A stretch of 64,000 nucleotides of DNA from JAGVSZ01 sp963747775 (GTDB taxonomy: Bacteria; Pseudomonadota; Gammaproteobacteria; Burkholderiales; SG8-39): assembly GCA_963747775.1 (NCBI GenBank), contig CAVVGT010000014.1, forward strand, positions 62,001-126,000, written 5' to 3'. Within the stretch, counting starts at the first letter, position 1, and the number at the start of each line of letters is the position of its first letter. The notes below the pieces were generated by a model. It ran no database searches. It had not been told where the DNA came from and was given only the letters and a program-made list of their open reading frames with translations. Position numbers and translations under genes: made by a program. This document shows, piece by piece, positions 42,569-50,901 of this stretch.

Positions 42569-42699
42569 CCCTTCGGAGACGCCCCGCGCAGTCGCCCCCA
42601 CTCATCCTCGCGCCCGCCATCGCCGTTCCAGGCGCTCAACGACCTCCACCACCGGCGCGTTCGTACGGCGCGAGCGCTGGGGCGCCGCGCGAAACCGCA

Positions 42700-42978
42700 T
42701 CAACGCTTCCAGGGCTGCCCGGGCCGGCGCGCCATCGGGGCGCCCCCCCCAGGACGCTCGTCCTTGTGCCGGAAGCTGATCCGACCCTTGGACAGGTCGT
42801 AGGGGGACATTTCGAGCGTGACCTTGTCTCCCGCGAGAATGCGGATGCGATGCTTGCGCATTTTCCCGGAGGCGTAGGCGGTGACTTCGACGCCGTTCGC
42901 GAGCGTCACGCGAAAGACGGTATTGGGGAGCACTTCGTTGACGACGCCCTCCATTTCGATCATCTCTTCCTTTGCCAT
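42700..42978 (-). CDS. infA: Translation initiation factor IF-1
   Basis: The 92-residue protein is IF-1, an OB-fold that sits in the ribosomal A site during initiation. Diagnostic sequence is MAKEEMIEMEGVVNEVLPN, YASGKMRKHRIRILAGDKV and YDLSKGRISFRHK. A 20-residue tail with GGGAPMARRPG extends the usual 72-residue core, as in other betaproteobacterial second copies near cold-shock genes. The ATG at 42978 follows AAAGGCGCC-like weak sequence and GAGGAACCCC. It lies downstream of cspA in the same direction with a 100-bp gap. Confidence 0.97.
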   Translation of the reverse strand: MAKEEMIEMEGVVNEVLPNTVFRVTLANGVEVTAYASGKMRKHRIRILAGDKVTLEMSPYDLSKGRISFRHKDERPGGGAPMARRPGQPWKR

Positions 42979-43050
42979 CGGGGTTCCTCAAAGGCGAAAG
43001 GCGCCCTGCCCGGCCGCACGAGCCGCCGGACAAAGCGCAAGACGGATGCA

Positions 43051-43069
43051 GGGCCGCACGCGGCGGCCC
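43051..43069 (-). terminator. GC-rich hairpin between cspA and infA
   Basis: GGGCCGC (43051-43057) and GCGGCCC (43063-43069) form a 7-bp stem with a 5-base loop, ten bases after the cspA stop. No T-run follows on the minus strand, so it may stabilise the cspA message 3' end or partly terminate. Confidence 0.35.
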
Positions 43070-43078
43070 GGGAACCGG

Positions 43079-43285
43079 TTAGAGAACCTTAAGGTTCGTC
43101 GCGGAGACCCGGCCGTCGCGGCCGCGCTCCGTGTCGAACGAGACCTTCTGGTTCTCGCTGAGGCCGGTCAGGCCGGCGCGCTCCACGGCGGAGATGTGCA
43201 CGAAGATGTCCTTCGCGCCGTCGTCCGGTTGGATGAAGCCGAAACCCTTGGTGACGTTGAAGAACTTTACGGTGCCAGTAGACAT
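43079..43285 (-). CDS. cspA: Cold-shock domain protein (CspA family)
   Basis: The 68-residue protein is a single cold-shock domain that binds single-stranded RNA and DNA. RNP1 is KGFGFIQ (residues 13-19) and RNP2 is DIFVHIS (residues 26-32); GTVKFFN opens the domain. Length is the family norm. GGAGGAAAACC precedes ATG 43285. The 241-bp gap to the divergent gene at 43527 is room for a long 5' leader of the kind cold-shock messages have, but no structure is certain by eye. infA follows it. Confidence 0.97.
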   Translation of the reverse strand: MSTGTVKFFNVTKGFGFIQPDDGAKDIFVHISAVERAGLTGLSENQKVSFDTERGRDGRVSATNLKVL

Positions 43286-43526
43286 GGTTTTCCTCCAATC
43301 TGGCGTCGCCGCGCCCGATATTGGGCAACGGCATCAGAGATCCGATCGGGGAAGACCAACGAGAGCGCCCGGAGGGGGCGCGAAGGACTAGCCGAGACGA
43401 ATTCGATATGGGGAGTATGGGGGCACCCAGCCTTCTCTGCAAGGCCGGCGCTGGAAGACGACCTCCAAAATTCGCGCCCCTGCAGTATTCTGACGGGCGA
43501 GACTTCCGTGCGACCTCGCGCCGCCC

Positions 43527-43808
43527 ATGAGCCACAAGCACGAACAGTTCCTGCGCGCCATCTTCCACGACCCGATCAGCGGGAACATCCACTGGCGCGA
43601 GGTCGAGTCGCTGCTCCGTCACCTCGGCGCGAAATTCGAGCAGACCTCGGGCGCGACCGTGCGCGTCGTGCTGAACGGCTTTGACGGGACCCTGCACCGC
43701 CCGCACCACAGCGGCACGCTCGACCGCCAGGGCGTCAGGGCCCTGCGCGAATACCTCGCGCACGCCAAGGCGACCCCATCGCTGTACGAGCAAGGAAGAA
43801 AGGCGTAA
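43527..43808 (+). CDS. HicA-like (YcfA) double-stranded-RNA-binding fold protein, no partner seen
   Basis: The 93-residue protein has the HicA look: IHWREVESLLRHLGAKFEQ, then GATVRVVLNGFDGTLHRPH with the catalytic-type histidine, and LREYLAHAKATP. HicA toxins cleave mRNA and are neutralised by HicB. No hicB-like gene follows; the next gene is a minus-strand dehydrogenase. Stand-alone HicA-fold genes of this size are common in proteobacteria and may not be toxic. The region 43809-43951 holds nothing I can define. Confidence 0.75.
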   Translation: MSHKHEQFLRAIFHDPISGNIHWREVESLLRHLGAKFEQTSGATVRVVLNGFDGTLHRPHHSGTLDRQGVRALREYLAHAKATPSLYEQGRKA

Positions 43809-43951
43809 GGGGTGACGCGCCCACACCGAACCCCATCGCCCGATTGATGACCGCCGCCGGTGCGGCCGGCACGACGCCGCCGCGCCGGTCCACGTGCTGG
43901 TCGGGGCGCATAAGATCGAGTTTGACGCGAGTGTGAAGCCGGCCGCGGCAC

Positions 43952-44725
43952 TTACTGCGCCGTCCAGCCGCCGTCGACGACCAGACTCGTCCCGGTCACG
44001 AGCGAAGCCGCGGGCGAGGCGAGGAACAGCGCGGCGGAGGCGACCTCGTCCAACGTGCCGAGGCGGCCGAGCGGGATGCGATCGTGGACCCATTTGGAGA
44101 ACTCGGGCCGCGCGAACATCGGCGCCGTCAGCGGCGTCTCGATGAACGTCGGCGCGAGCGAGTTGACGCGGATCCCATGCGGCGCGAGCTCCAGCGCCAT
44201 CGCCTTGGTCAGGCCCTCGAGCGCGTGCTTGGTGAGACAGTAGACGGAGCGGTTCACGGCGCCGACGTGGCCCATCTGCGACGACACGTTGATGATTGCG
44301 CCGCCACGGGTGCGGCGGTTTGCGTCAGCGAGCATCTTGCGCGCGCCCGCCTGGGCGACCAGGAACGCGGCCCGCACGTTCAGATCGAGCAGGCGGTCCA
44401 GATGCGCTTCGCTGACGTCGACGAAGGGCTCGGGGATATTCGTGCCGGCGTTGTTCACCAGCACGTCGAGCGCGGACATGTCCCCGATAACGCGCGACAC
44501 GGCGCCCGAATCGGTGACGTCGCACGCGACCGGCACCGCGCGTCCCCCGGCCGCCCGGATCGCTTCGACCGCCCGTTCCAGCTCATCCCTGCTGCGCGCG
44601 AGCAGCCACACCTCGGCGCCCGCATCCGCGAGAGCGTCGGCGATGCTCCGGCCGAGGCCGCGCCCCGCGCCGGTGACGAGCGCTGCGCGGCCCTCCAATC
44701 TGAAGCGCGCTGACGTTTCGCTCAT
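43952..44725 (-). CDS. Short-chain dehydrogenase/reductase
   Basis: The 257-residue enzyme is a classical SDR. The NAD(P) loop is TGAGRGLG (near residue 18), NNAG follows near 92, the catalytic Ser lies in INVSSQMG and the Tyr-Lys pair in YCLTKHALEG. The C-terminal VTGTSLVVDGGW is the usual end. An acidic or small residue after the second strand (LLARSRDE) suggests NADP. It oxidises or reduces an alcohol or ketone. It follows the gene at 44740 in the same direction after 14 bp, so the two are likely cotranscribed. Confidence 0.93.
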   Translation of the reverse strand: MSETSARFRLEGRAALVTGAGRGLGRSIADALADAGAEVWLLARSRDELERAVEAIRAAGGRAVPVACDVTDSGAVSRVIGDMSALDVLVNNAGTNIPEPFVDVSEAHLDRLLDLNVRAAFLVAQAGARKMLADANRRTRGGAIINVSSQMGHVGAVNRSVYCLTKHALEGLTKAMALELAPHGIRVNSLAPTFIETPLTAPMFARPEFSKWVHDRIPLGRLGTLDEVASAALFLASPAASLVTGTSLVVDGGWTAQ

Positions 44726-44739
44726 GCCGTCGCCTCCGA

Positions 44740-45657
44740 CTACCGCTCCTTGTCGGCGGTGTACTTCGCGCCGCCCAGGCCGTCAGCGACGAACACGATG
44801 TGCACGACAGCCTCGGCCCCGCACACGTCGAACGTCCAGCGCTCGCGCCACTCGCCGCTCATCAGGTACGCGGTCTTCAGCTCGGGAACGGCCAGCGGCA
44901 GCCAGATCGGCTTGTTGACCGGGCCCATGCGTTGCGCACGCACCGGCTTGACGGCGTTGCAGTCGGTCTTCGCTTTGTCCCTTTCGGCCGCTGCGGCCCG
45001 CGCGACCTTGATTGCGGCGGGAATCGCCTCGTCGGCGAGTCGGACCGTGATCAGCGTTGGCCCGATCGCGTCGAGCTCGCCCAGGGCCTTGCGCAGGCCG
45101 TCGAAGAGTGGCGGGCGCTTCGGCAGCTTGTCGAGGAGTTCCTCCGCGCGCTTCCGGTTGTCTTCGCCGACGTTATCGGCATAGAACCCCGCGAGCCTCA
45201 GCGTTGCGTCGGGGTGTCCCTGCTGCGCGGCCTTGCCGAGCATGTCGTACGCGTTCATCTCGTCCTCGCGCCCGCTGATCGGCCGCGCTGCGAGTGCCTG
45301 ATAGCGCTGCGCGTCGATGCGGCCCTGGGCGTCGAAGAAGTTCAGCTCGGGCCTCTCCACCGTCAGCGCGTAGACGAGAAACTGTCCATCGGCGCTCCCT
45401 TTCGCGGCCGATTTCTGCGCCCACAGCTGTGCGGTGCGTGGATCCGGCTGCGTGCCCACTCCGTAGGCATACGCGCGCGCCACCTGCACGAAGGCCCGCT
45501 CGTCGCCCGCCTCGGCCGCGGCGCGGAATTCTTTGAACGCCGCGTTTGCGTCGCCGCGATTGACCGCGGCCATCGCCCTGTCGTAGTCGGCGCGCGCGGT
45601 GACGGCGACCGCGACCAGCGCAAACGCGGCGGTTCTCAGTAAACGAGAGAGTGTCAT
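44740..45657 (-). CDS. Secreted Sel1/TPR-like repeat protein
   Basis: The 305-residue protein has a signal peptide (FALVAVAVTARA). Helical repeats of the Sel1 type fill residues 25-190 (DANAAFKEFRAAAEAGDERAF, YGVGTQPDPRTAQLWAQKSAAKG and AAQQGHPDATLRLAGFY). The C-terminal 90 residues form a beta-rich domain with CNAVKPV and DVCGAEAVVHIVFVADGLGG, where two cysteines may pair. It should act in the periplasm as a protein-binding scaffold. It lies upstream of the SDR gene. Confidence 0.75.
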   Translation of the reverse strand: MTLSRLLRTAAFALVAVAVTARADYDRAMAAVNRGDANAAFKEFRAAAEAGDERAFVQVARAYAYGVGTQPDPRTAQLWAQKSAAKGSADGQFLVYALTVERPELNFFDAQGRIDAQRYQALAARPISGREDEMNAYDMLGKAAQQGHPDATLRLAGFYADNVGEDNRKRAEELLDKLPKRPPLFDGLRKALGELDAIGPTLITVRLADEAIPAAIKVARAAAAERDKAKTDCNAVKPVRAQRMGPVNKPIWLPLAVPELKTAYLMSGEWRERWTFDVCGAEAVVHIVFVADGLGGAKYTADKER

Positions 45658-45782
45658 GGTTTTCGCGATCGATTCAGTGCACCTGGCGCGGATGGTAACG
45701 CGACGAGGACCAATCGATATGGAGGACGCATGCCGGATCAGTGGTTAGCTGTAGGCGGAGGGCTCCACTCCCATGCGAAGGC

Positions 45783-45899
45783 ATGGCGAAGATCCGCGCC
45801 CCGGTCGACGATCGCAACGCGGCGGGCTTCGCCGCGTACCTGGCGCAGCAGACAAAGCCGCTAGGAGCGACGGTGCAGCGGATCAGGAGGGTGGAGTAG
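45783..45899 (+). CDS. Possible 38-residue protein or gene remnant
   Basis: ATG 45783 opens a 38-codon frame (AKIRAPVDDRNAAGFAAYLA and a basic end) that stops 11 bp before the Bug gene stop at 45911. GAAGG lies a few bases upstream. Codon use is host-like, but the frame is short and unrecognised. It could be the N-terminus of a lost gene. Apart from it, the 253-bp gap 45658-45910 holds nothing I can define. Confidence 0.25.
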   Translation: MAKIRAPVDDRNAAGFAAYLAQQTKPLGATVQRIRRVE

Positions 45900-45910
45900 G
45901 CGCGGCCGGC

Positions 45911-46885
45911 CTACGAGTCGATCTTCAGCCGCTTCTCCTGAATCAGCTTCATCCACATCTCGCGATCGCGCCGCACGAGCTGCGTGAATGCTTCCGGGTT
46001 CATCGGGTAAGGCTCCGCACCCAGATCCATGAGCTTTGCCTGGACGTCCGGCTGTTCGACCGCGCGGGCGATGTCGGCAGCCACGCGGTCGACGATCGCG
46101 CGCGGCGTGCCGGCCGGCGCGAACACGCCGTACCAGGAGCTGACGTCGAATCCCGGCAATCCGGACTCGGCGACGGTCGGAAGGTCCGGCGCGGCACGCG
46201 CCCGCTGCGCGCCGCTGGTCGCGAGCAGGACCAGCGTGCCCTGCTTCGCGTGGCTGAAAGCGGCCGAGGGGAGCGGATCGAAGACGACCTGGACCTCGTT
46301 CGCGAGGAGCGCGAGCAGCGCGGGGCCGCCGCCCTTGTAGGGAATATGCACCATGTCGATGCCCGCCATCGACTTGAAGAGCTCCGTCCCGAGATAGATG
46401 CTCGTGCCGGACGAGCCGTAGTTGAGCTTGCCGGGCTGCGACTTGGCGAGCGCGATCAGCTCTGCTGTGGTCTTGACCTTCGTCGCGGGATTGACGGCGA
46501 GCAGGTACGGCGCGATCGCGATCGGCGAGACGGGCTCGAAGTCCTTGAGTGGATCGAACTTCGCCGTGGGCAACGTGACGGGGTTGATCACGTGCGTCGT
46601 CGTAGTTCCGATCTGCAGCGTGTAGCCGTCAGGCGGGGCACCTTTCACGTACTCGGTGCCCACGACGCCGCTGCCGCCCGGTCGGTTCTCGACCAGAACC
46701 TGCCGGCCCCAGAAATCGGACAGCTTCTGCGCGACGGTGCGCGCCAAGATGTCGCTCGCCCCACCCGGCGCGTAGGCGGTGACGATCTTGACCGGCCGAT
46801 TCGGATAGTCCTGCGCGAGCGCGGGAATGCAGGCTGTGGCAAGCAGCGATGCGAGCACGACGTGGGCGCGGTGGATCATGGTCAT
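45911..46885 (-). CDS. Bug/TctC-type receptor (5 of 8)
   Basis: A 324-residue periplasmic binding protein. ATG 46885 has CAGGAG upstream, and the signal peptide ends IPALAQ. Typical blocks are YPNRPVKIVTAYAPGGASD, LVENRPGGSGVVG, PPDGYTLQI, YLGTELFKSM and HIPYKGGGPALLAL. It is 38 bp downstream of a class II aldolase gene on the same strand, forming one of two aldolase/Bug modules in this window. Confidence 0.95.
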   Translation of the reverse strand: MTMIHRAHVVLASLLATACIPALAQDYPNRPVKIVTAYAPGGASDILARTVAQKLSDFWGRQVLVENRPGGSGVVGTEYVKGAPPDGYTLQIGTTTTHVINPVTLPTAKFDPLKDFEPVSPIAIAPYLLAVNPATKVKTTAELIALAKSQPGKLNYGSSGTSIYLGTELFKSMAGIDMVHIPYKGGGPALLALLANEVQVVFDPLPSAAFSHAKQGTLVLLATSGAQRARAAPDLPTVAESGLPGFDVSSWYGVFAPAGTPRAIVDRVAADIARAVEQPDVQAKLMDLGAEPYPMNPEAFTQLVRRDREMWMKLIQEKRLKIDS

Positions 46886-46923
46886 GCCACTCCTGGCGAA
46901 GGCGTTTTTGTAGGTTTGCCCGC

Positions 46924-47673
46924 TCAGCTGCGGACCGGAGACGGATACATCACCGCGTCGCCGTGTTTGAACATGTGCTCGATCTCGTCGCGTGACAGGT
47001 AGTCCGGCCGCGTGCCCCGGATCGCGGCCAGCTGCTCGGCGATGATGTTGCGCTTGATCTCGCCCACGAGCACGTTGGTGCGGCCGTAACACTCCGACAC
47101 CGTCCGGCCGAGGACCGTGAAGCCATGCCGCTTCATGATGATGCAGTTGGTCTGATGGATGAACGTCTTGATCGGCGCGACGTCCTCCTCGACGTTGATG
47201 TGAGCGGGCAGGTAGTAGGGATAGCTCTGCACGAGAAACGGGAACGTCAGCCCCGTGAACCGCAGCTCTTCGAACCCGGCCGAGAAGAACGCGATCGTCT
47301 CGTCGTGATGGAGATGGATCACCGCGTTCACGTCGGGGCGCAACCGCAGGATCTCCCGGTTCATCTGGTGACCCACCGTCGTCGCCCGGTCGCCGTAGAG
47401 AATGCGGCCGTCGGGGACATCCGTGATCAACAGGTCGTCGAGCGACATCTCCTCGAGGGACACGCCCTGACACTTGACGTAACAGACGCCCTCCGGATAG
47501 CTCGAGTGCGGCACGCGCATGACCAGGTTCCCGGTCGAGCTGTAGACGAGGCCGCGCGCCGACAACATGCGCGCATAGCGCATGTACTGGTCGCCGATCT
47601 TGGAATCGAACACTACCGACGGGTCGGGTGTCAGCTCGTTGACACGATACCTGCGTTCCGTGACCTGGGACAT
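46924..47673 (-). CDS. Class II aldolase/adducin family protein (module 1)
   Basis: The 249-residue enzyme starts at ATG 47673 behind AAGGAGAAGCGC. Class II aldolases use zinc held by histidines to cleave phosphorylated or free sugar acids or to decarboxylate. Here the zinc motif is VIHLHHDETI near residue 120 and a third His lies in IMKRHGFTVLG near residue 186. STGNLVMRV and GVCYVKCQG are the N-terminal substrate-loop blocks. The Bug gene at 45911 follows. The 246-bp region 47674-47919 to the divergent gene has no clear element. Confidence 0.87.
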   Translation of the reverse strand: MSQVTERRYRVNELTPDPSVVFDSKIGDQYMRYARMLSARGLVYSSTGNLVMRVPHSSYPEGVCYVKCQGVSLEEMSLDDLLITDVPDGRILYGDRATTVGHQMNREILRLRPDVNAVIHLHHDETIAFFSAGFEELRFTGLTFPFLVQSYPYYLPAHINVEEDVAPIKTFIHQTNCIIMKRHGFTVLGRTVSECYGRTNVLVGEIKRNIIAEQLAAIRGTRPDYLSRDEIEHMFKHGDAVMYPSPVRS

Positions 47674-47919
47674 GCGCTTCTCCTTGACCGATCCGCGTGA
47701 GTGCGTGCGGCGCCTATGGTAGCGCCGCTTCCGGCCGCCGGCAGCGTGCCGCGCAAGCTTCATGCCCGGCTGTCGGGGCCCGGTCACCGTCGTGCGCTAT
47801 GTCTCGGCGCGATCCCGCGGCCGCGCTGCGCGCACGAATTCGTGAACAAAGACGAGGCGGCGTGCTGGCTGCGACGCTAACCTCCCGGCCCAGCGTTTCA
47901 TTGAAAAAGGGCTGGTGTC

Positions 47920-48507
47920 ATGCAAGCGAAGCAAATCCGGGACCGATCCAACGACGCCGCGCTCGTCGAGCGCCTCGTCGCGCTCGCAGCGACGTGGTGG
48001 GCGGATCCCAACGAGCGGTGCGCGTGCGTGACGATCGCGCTCGCGCTGCTGGTGTGTCCGGAAAAGGTGAGCGTCGCGGCGTCCGATTTCTCCGAATCCG
48101 ACGACCTGGAGTACCGGAACGTGCGCCTGTCGCTGCCGCGCGCGGCAACGCCCGCGCAGGGGCCCTTCGACTTCTTCGACCGGCGCGCCGCGCGCCCGCG
48201 GCTGCCGAACCTGCGCGAGAGCTACGACGATTTCGAGAACAACATCGAAGCGCAGGAATTGCTCGGGTACTTTCCGCTCTGCGACGGCAGGGAGGCGCGC
48301 GCCGCGCTGCTCACGCTCGTATGGATCTGTCTCGTCGAGGGCTTCCGCGAGGTGCGCAAGACCGTGAACGGCACTTTCGTGCTGGCGAGCCCGCGCTACG
48401 GGGTCGAGCTCACGCTCGACGGCTTCCGCCCGCAGAAACTGGTGCGGGTCCGCTACGCGCCGCCGCCCCGCCGCCCGCGTCCGGCGCGCGGGATGCGCAC
48501 GCGCTAG
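47920..48507 (+). CDS. Hypothetical protein, 195 residues
   Basis: I do not recognise this family. The protein starts at ATG 47920, has no signal peptide and carries a hydrophobic CACVTIALALLVCP segment near residue 35 and another, ALLTLVWICLVEGF, near residue 135. Between them is an acidic stretch (SESDDLEYRN) and after them a basic C-terminus (PPPRRPRPARG). It overlaps the hemerythrin gene's stop by four bases, convergent. Codon use is host-like, so it is probably real. Confidence 0.55.
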   Translation: MQAKQIRDRSNDAALVERLVALAATWWADPNERCACVTIALALLVCPEKVSVAASDFSESDDLEYRNVRLSLPRAATPAQGPFDFFDRRAARPRLPNLRESYDDFENNIEAQELLGYFPLCDGREARAALLTLVWICLVEGFREVRKTVNGTFVLASPRYGVELTLDGFRPQKLVRVRYAPPPRRPRPARGMRTR

Positions 48508-49055
48508 CCGCGCGCCTCGGCCTCGATGCGGGCGCGCAGCTCGCGGTAGCGCTCGTCGACCTGCGCGCCGAACAGCGGGTCGGCCGTCGTCGCACCGGCC
48601 GCGCCGACCGCTTTCCAGTCCTCGGCCGTCAGGTGCTGCGCCGCGAGCGGCAGGATGAGATCGTTCTCCCCGGCGATGTGGTGACGGTAGTAGACGAGGA
48701 GCGTCGCGCAGGCCGACTCGACCCGCTCGCGCGCGACGAATTCGTCGCCTTGCACGGCCTCGAGCAACTCCTGCACTTCTTGCGCCGCGGCCGCAATCAC
48801 CCGATGCTCCTGGAGGAACCGGTTGACCACCTGCTGGATGGATCCGTCGTGGCGCACGAGCCGCCCGAACGCGACGTCTTCGCGCGGATGGTGAGTGCGC
48901 TCCGGGAAGTGACGCAGATAGGTCAGGACGTCGAGCATCAGCTCGTAGTCGGGATGTTCGCCGGAGTGGAACTGGTCGACCTGTCCCTTGAAGAGGTCGA
49001 GGAGGCGTTCGAAGTTGTCGTGCTCGGCGCGCCAGACTTTGACCGGGTCGCTCAT
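48504..49055 (-). CDS. Hemerythrin-domain protein
   Basis: The 183-residue four-helix protein binds a di-iron or O2/NO site. ATG 49055 overlaps the aldolase stop by four bases. Metal ligands sit in EHDNFERLL, HFPERTHHPREDVAF, EHRVIAAAAQEVQ and LVYYRHHIAGENDLILP, the full H-HxxxE-H-HxxxD/E pattern of the cation-binding family. It is the third gene of an operon Bug-aldolase-hemerythrin (50795 to 48504). A hemerythrin beside a sugar-acid type enzyme is unusual and suggests oxygen or redox sensing linked to that pathway. Confidence 0.9.
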   Translation of the reverse strand: MSDPVKVWRAEHDNFERLLDLFKGQVDQFHSGEHPDYELMLDVLTYLRHFPERTHHPREDVAFGRLVRHDGSIQQVVNRFLQEHRVIAAAAQEVQELLEAVQGDEFVARERVESACATLLVYYRHHIAGENDLILPLAAQHLTAEDWKAVGAAGATTADPLFGAQVDERYRELRARIEAEARG

Positions 49056-49786
49056 GTTCGTTTCTCCTTGAAATCGATCGAGTCGTTCATGCTGCGCAGC
49101 GCCTTGCGGCGCCAGACGTCCCAGGCGCGCCCGTAGTCCTGGAGTGCGGTAGCCGCCTGCACTTCCTGGTCGTCGAGCGCGACGATCCTTCCCCCAAGGC
49201 CGGCGAGCAGCGTGGCCTCGAGCTGCATCCGCGCGCTCATCTCGAGATAGATCGCGCGCCCGACCGCTCGCGGCAGGTTTTCGCCGACCGCCACCGCGCC
49301 GTGGCCGCGCATGAGGGCGGCGGGCGAGCGGCCAAGCGTCTTCGCGAGCGCCTGCCCGAGGTAGGGGGTCTTGACCAACAGATCGGTTCCTTCCGCGAAA
49401 GCGCGGATCTCGAAGTTCGGCACGCCTTCGCCGATGAACGCCGCCAGGTGGAAGAGCGGACGCAGGGCGACGCCGCACACGCCGAACGGAACGACGGTCG
49501 CCGAGTGGGTGTGGACCACCGCGCCGATCTCCGGCCGCTCCCGGTAGATTTCGCCGTGGATGAAACGCTCGCGGACCGACTCGCGTCCGCGCGCGTCGAT
49601 CGGGTTGCTGTCGAGGTCGTACTCGACGACGTCCGCGGGGGTGACGAGCTCCGGCGCGAGCGAGCGCGCGAGCAGGTAGCGCGTCGGATCGCGGTCGGAC
49701 CGGACGCTCACGTGCCCGTAAGCATCGATCACGCCGTGTTCGGCGAGCGTTCGGTACGCGACCGCGAGATCTTCCGCCAAGTTCAT
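49052..49786 (-). CDS. Class II aldolase/adducin family protein (module 2)
   Basis: The 244-residue protein has zinc-binding VVHTHSATVVPFG near residue 90 and RGHGAVAVGENL near residue 160. N-terminal GHVSVR and LLARSLAPELVTPADV fit the family's substrate loop. It is diverged from the module 1 enzyme at 46924. The gene lies 10 bp after a Bug receptor and overlaps the hemerythrin gene by four bases, so all three are coupled. Cleavage or decarboxylation of a small hydroxy acid is the best guess. Confidence 0.88.
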   Translation of the reverse strand: MNLAEDLAVAYRTLAEHGVIDAYGHVSVRSDRDPTRYLLARSLAPELVTPADVVEYDLDSNPIDARGRESVRERFIHGEIYRERPEIGAVVHTHSATVVPFGVCGVALRPLFHLAAFIGEGVPNFEIRAFAEGTDLLVKTPYLGQALAKTLGRSPAALMRGHGAVAVGENLPRAVGRAIYLEMSARMQLEATLLAGLGGRIVALDDQEVQAATALQDYGRAWDVWRRKALRSMNDSIDFKEKRT

Positions 49787-49796
49787 CCGGTCGCCC

Positions 49797-50795
49797 TCAG
49801 TCGGCCTTGATGCGTGCGCTCGCGCTCACGCGCCCCCAGCGGACCAGCTCCGATCTCACCAGCGAGCCCAGGCGGTCGCGCGCGCCCCCCGCCGGCGTCA
49901 GGCCCTGGCGTTCGACCTGCTCGCGCACCTCGGGCTCTCCCAGCACGCCGTTGAGGTCGGCGTTGAGGCGCTCCAGGAGATCGGATGGGGTGCCGGCCGG
50001 CGCGAAGACCGCGTACCAGGTCTCGATCACCAGGTCGGCGAATCCTTGTTCCCTCATCGTCGGCACTTTGGGGAAGAGCGGCGATCGCTCCGGGCCCATC
50101 ACCGCGAGCATGCGGACCTTCCCGGCCTGGACTTGAGGCGCCGCCGTCTGCAGCGCGGAAACCATCGCCTGCACGTGGCCGCCGACCAGATCCTGCAGGC
50201 CGCCGCCGAGCCCCTTGTACGGGACGTGCACGAGGTCGATGTTCGCCTCCAGCTTGAGCAGCTCCATCGCGAAGTGCTGCGACGTGCCGTTTCCAGGAGA
50301 AGAGTAGTGAAGCCTGCCGGGCTCCTTTTGCGCGAGGTCAATGAACTCGCGCAGCGATTGCACGGGAACCGTCGGGGACGTGATGAGCGCGAGCGCGCTC
50401 GTGGCGAGCAGCACGACCGGGCTGAAGCTCCGGATCGGGTCGAACGGCAGGTTCCGGTTGACGGCGGGATTGGTGGCGAAAGACGTGGCCGCAAAGAGGA
50501 GCGTGTGCCCGTCCGGGGCGGCATTGGCCACGACCTCCGCCCCGATGTTGCCGCTCGCGCCGGGTCGGTTCTCGGTGATCACGGCGGTCTTCCAGCGCTG
50601 CGCGAGCCGCGGGGCGAGCGTCCTGGCGAGAATGTCGGCGCCGGTACCGGGCGTGTAGGGGACCACGAGCTGGACCGTGCGCTGGGGGAAGGCGGGCTGG
50701 GCGGGCGCGTCGGCGCTCGCCAGGCTCAGGACCACGCTCGACGCGGCGCAGAGAAGGGACCACGCGCGTGGCCGGCGAAGACTTGCGGCGGACAT
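49797..50795 (-). CDS. Bug/TctC-type receptor (6 of 8)
   Basis: A 332-residue periplasmic binding protein starting at ATG 50795 with a signal peptide ending ADAPAQ. Blocks are FPQRTVQLVVPYTPGTGAD (one glycine of the usual PGG loop is threonine), ITENRPGASGNIG, APDGHTLLFA, TSQHFAMELL and HVPYKGLGGGLQDL. Much longer in-frame sequence upstream to 53000 is rejected because it runs antisense to metF, GST and ArfB genes. It leads the operon with an aldolase and hemerythrin. Confidence 0.95.
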   Translation of the reverse strand: MSAASLRRPRAWSLLCAASSVVLSLASADAPAQPAFPQRTVQLVVPYTPGTGADILARTLAPRLAQRWKTAVITENRPGASGNIGAEVVANAAPDGHTLLFAATSFATNPAVNRNLPFDPIRSFSPVVLLATSALALITSPTVPVQSLREFIDLAQKEPGRLHYSSPGNGTSQHFAMELLKLEANIDLVHVPYKGLGGGLQDLVGGHVQAMVSALQTAAPQVQAGKVRMLAVMGPERSPLFPKVPTMREQGFADLVIETWYAVFAPAGTPSDLLERLNADLNGVLGEPEVREQVERQGLTPAGGARDRLGSLVRSELVRWGRVSASARIKAD

Positions 50796-50901
50796 GTCGG
50801 GAGAGCACGTCGATTCGGGCGATGAGAAGTGTACCGTGCGCATGGGCGCACACGTCGGCCCGCGTCGCCTTGCTACTATCCGCGGCAAAGGAAAACTATC
50901 G

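Noticed and set aside
42979..43078. cspA and infA as a certain operon
   Set aside because: A GC-rich hairpin lies in the 100-bp gap, so separate transcripts are equally possible.
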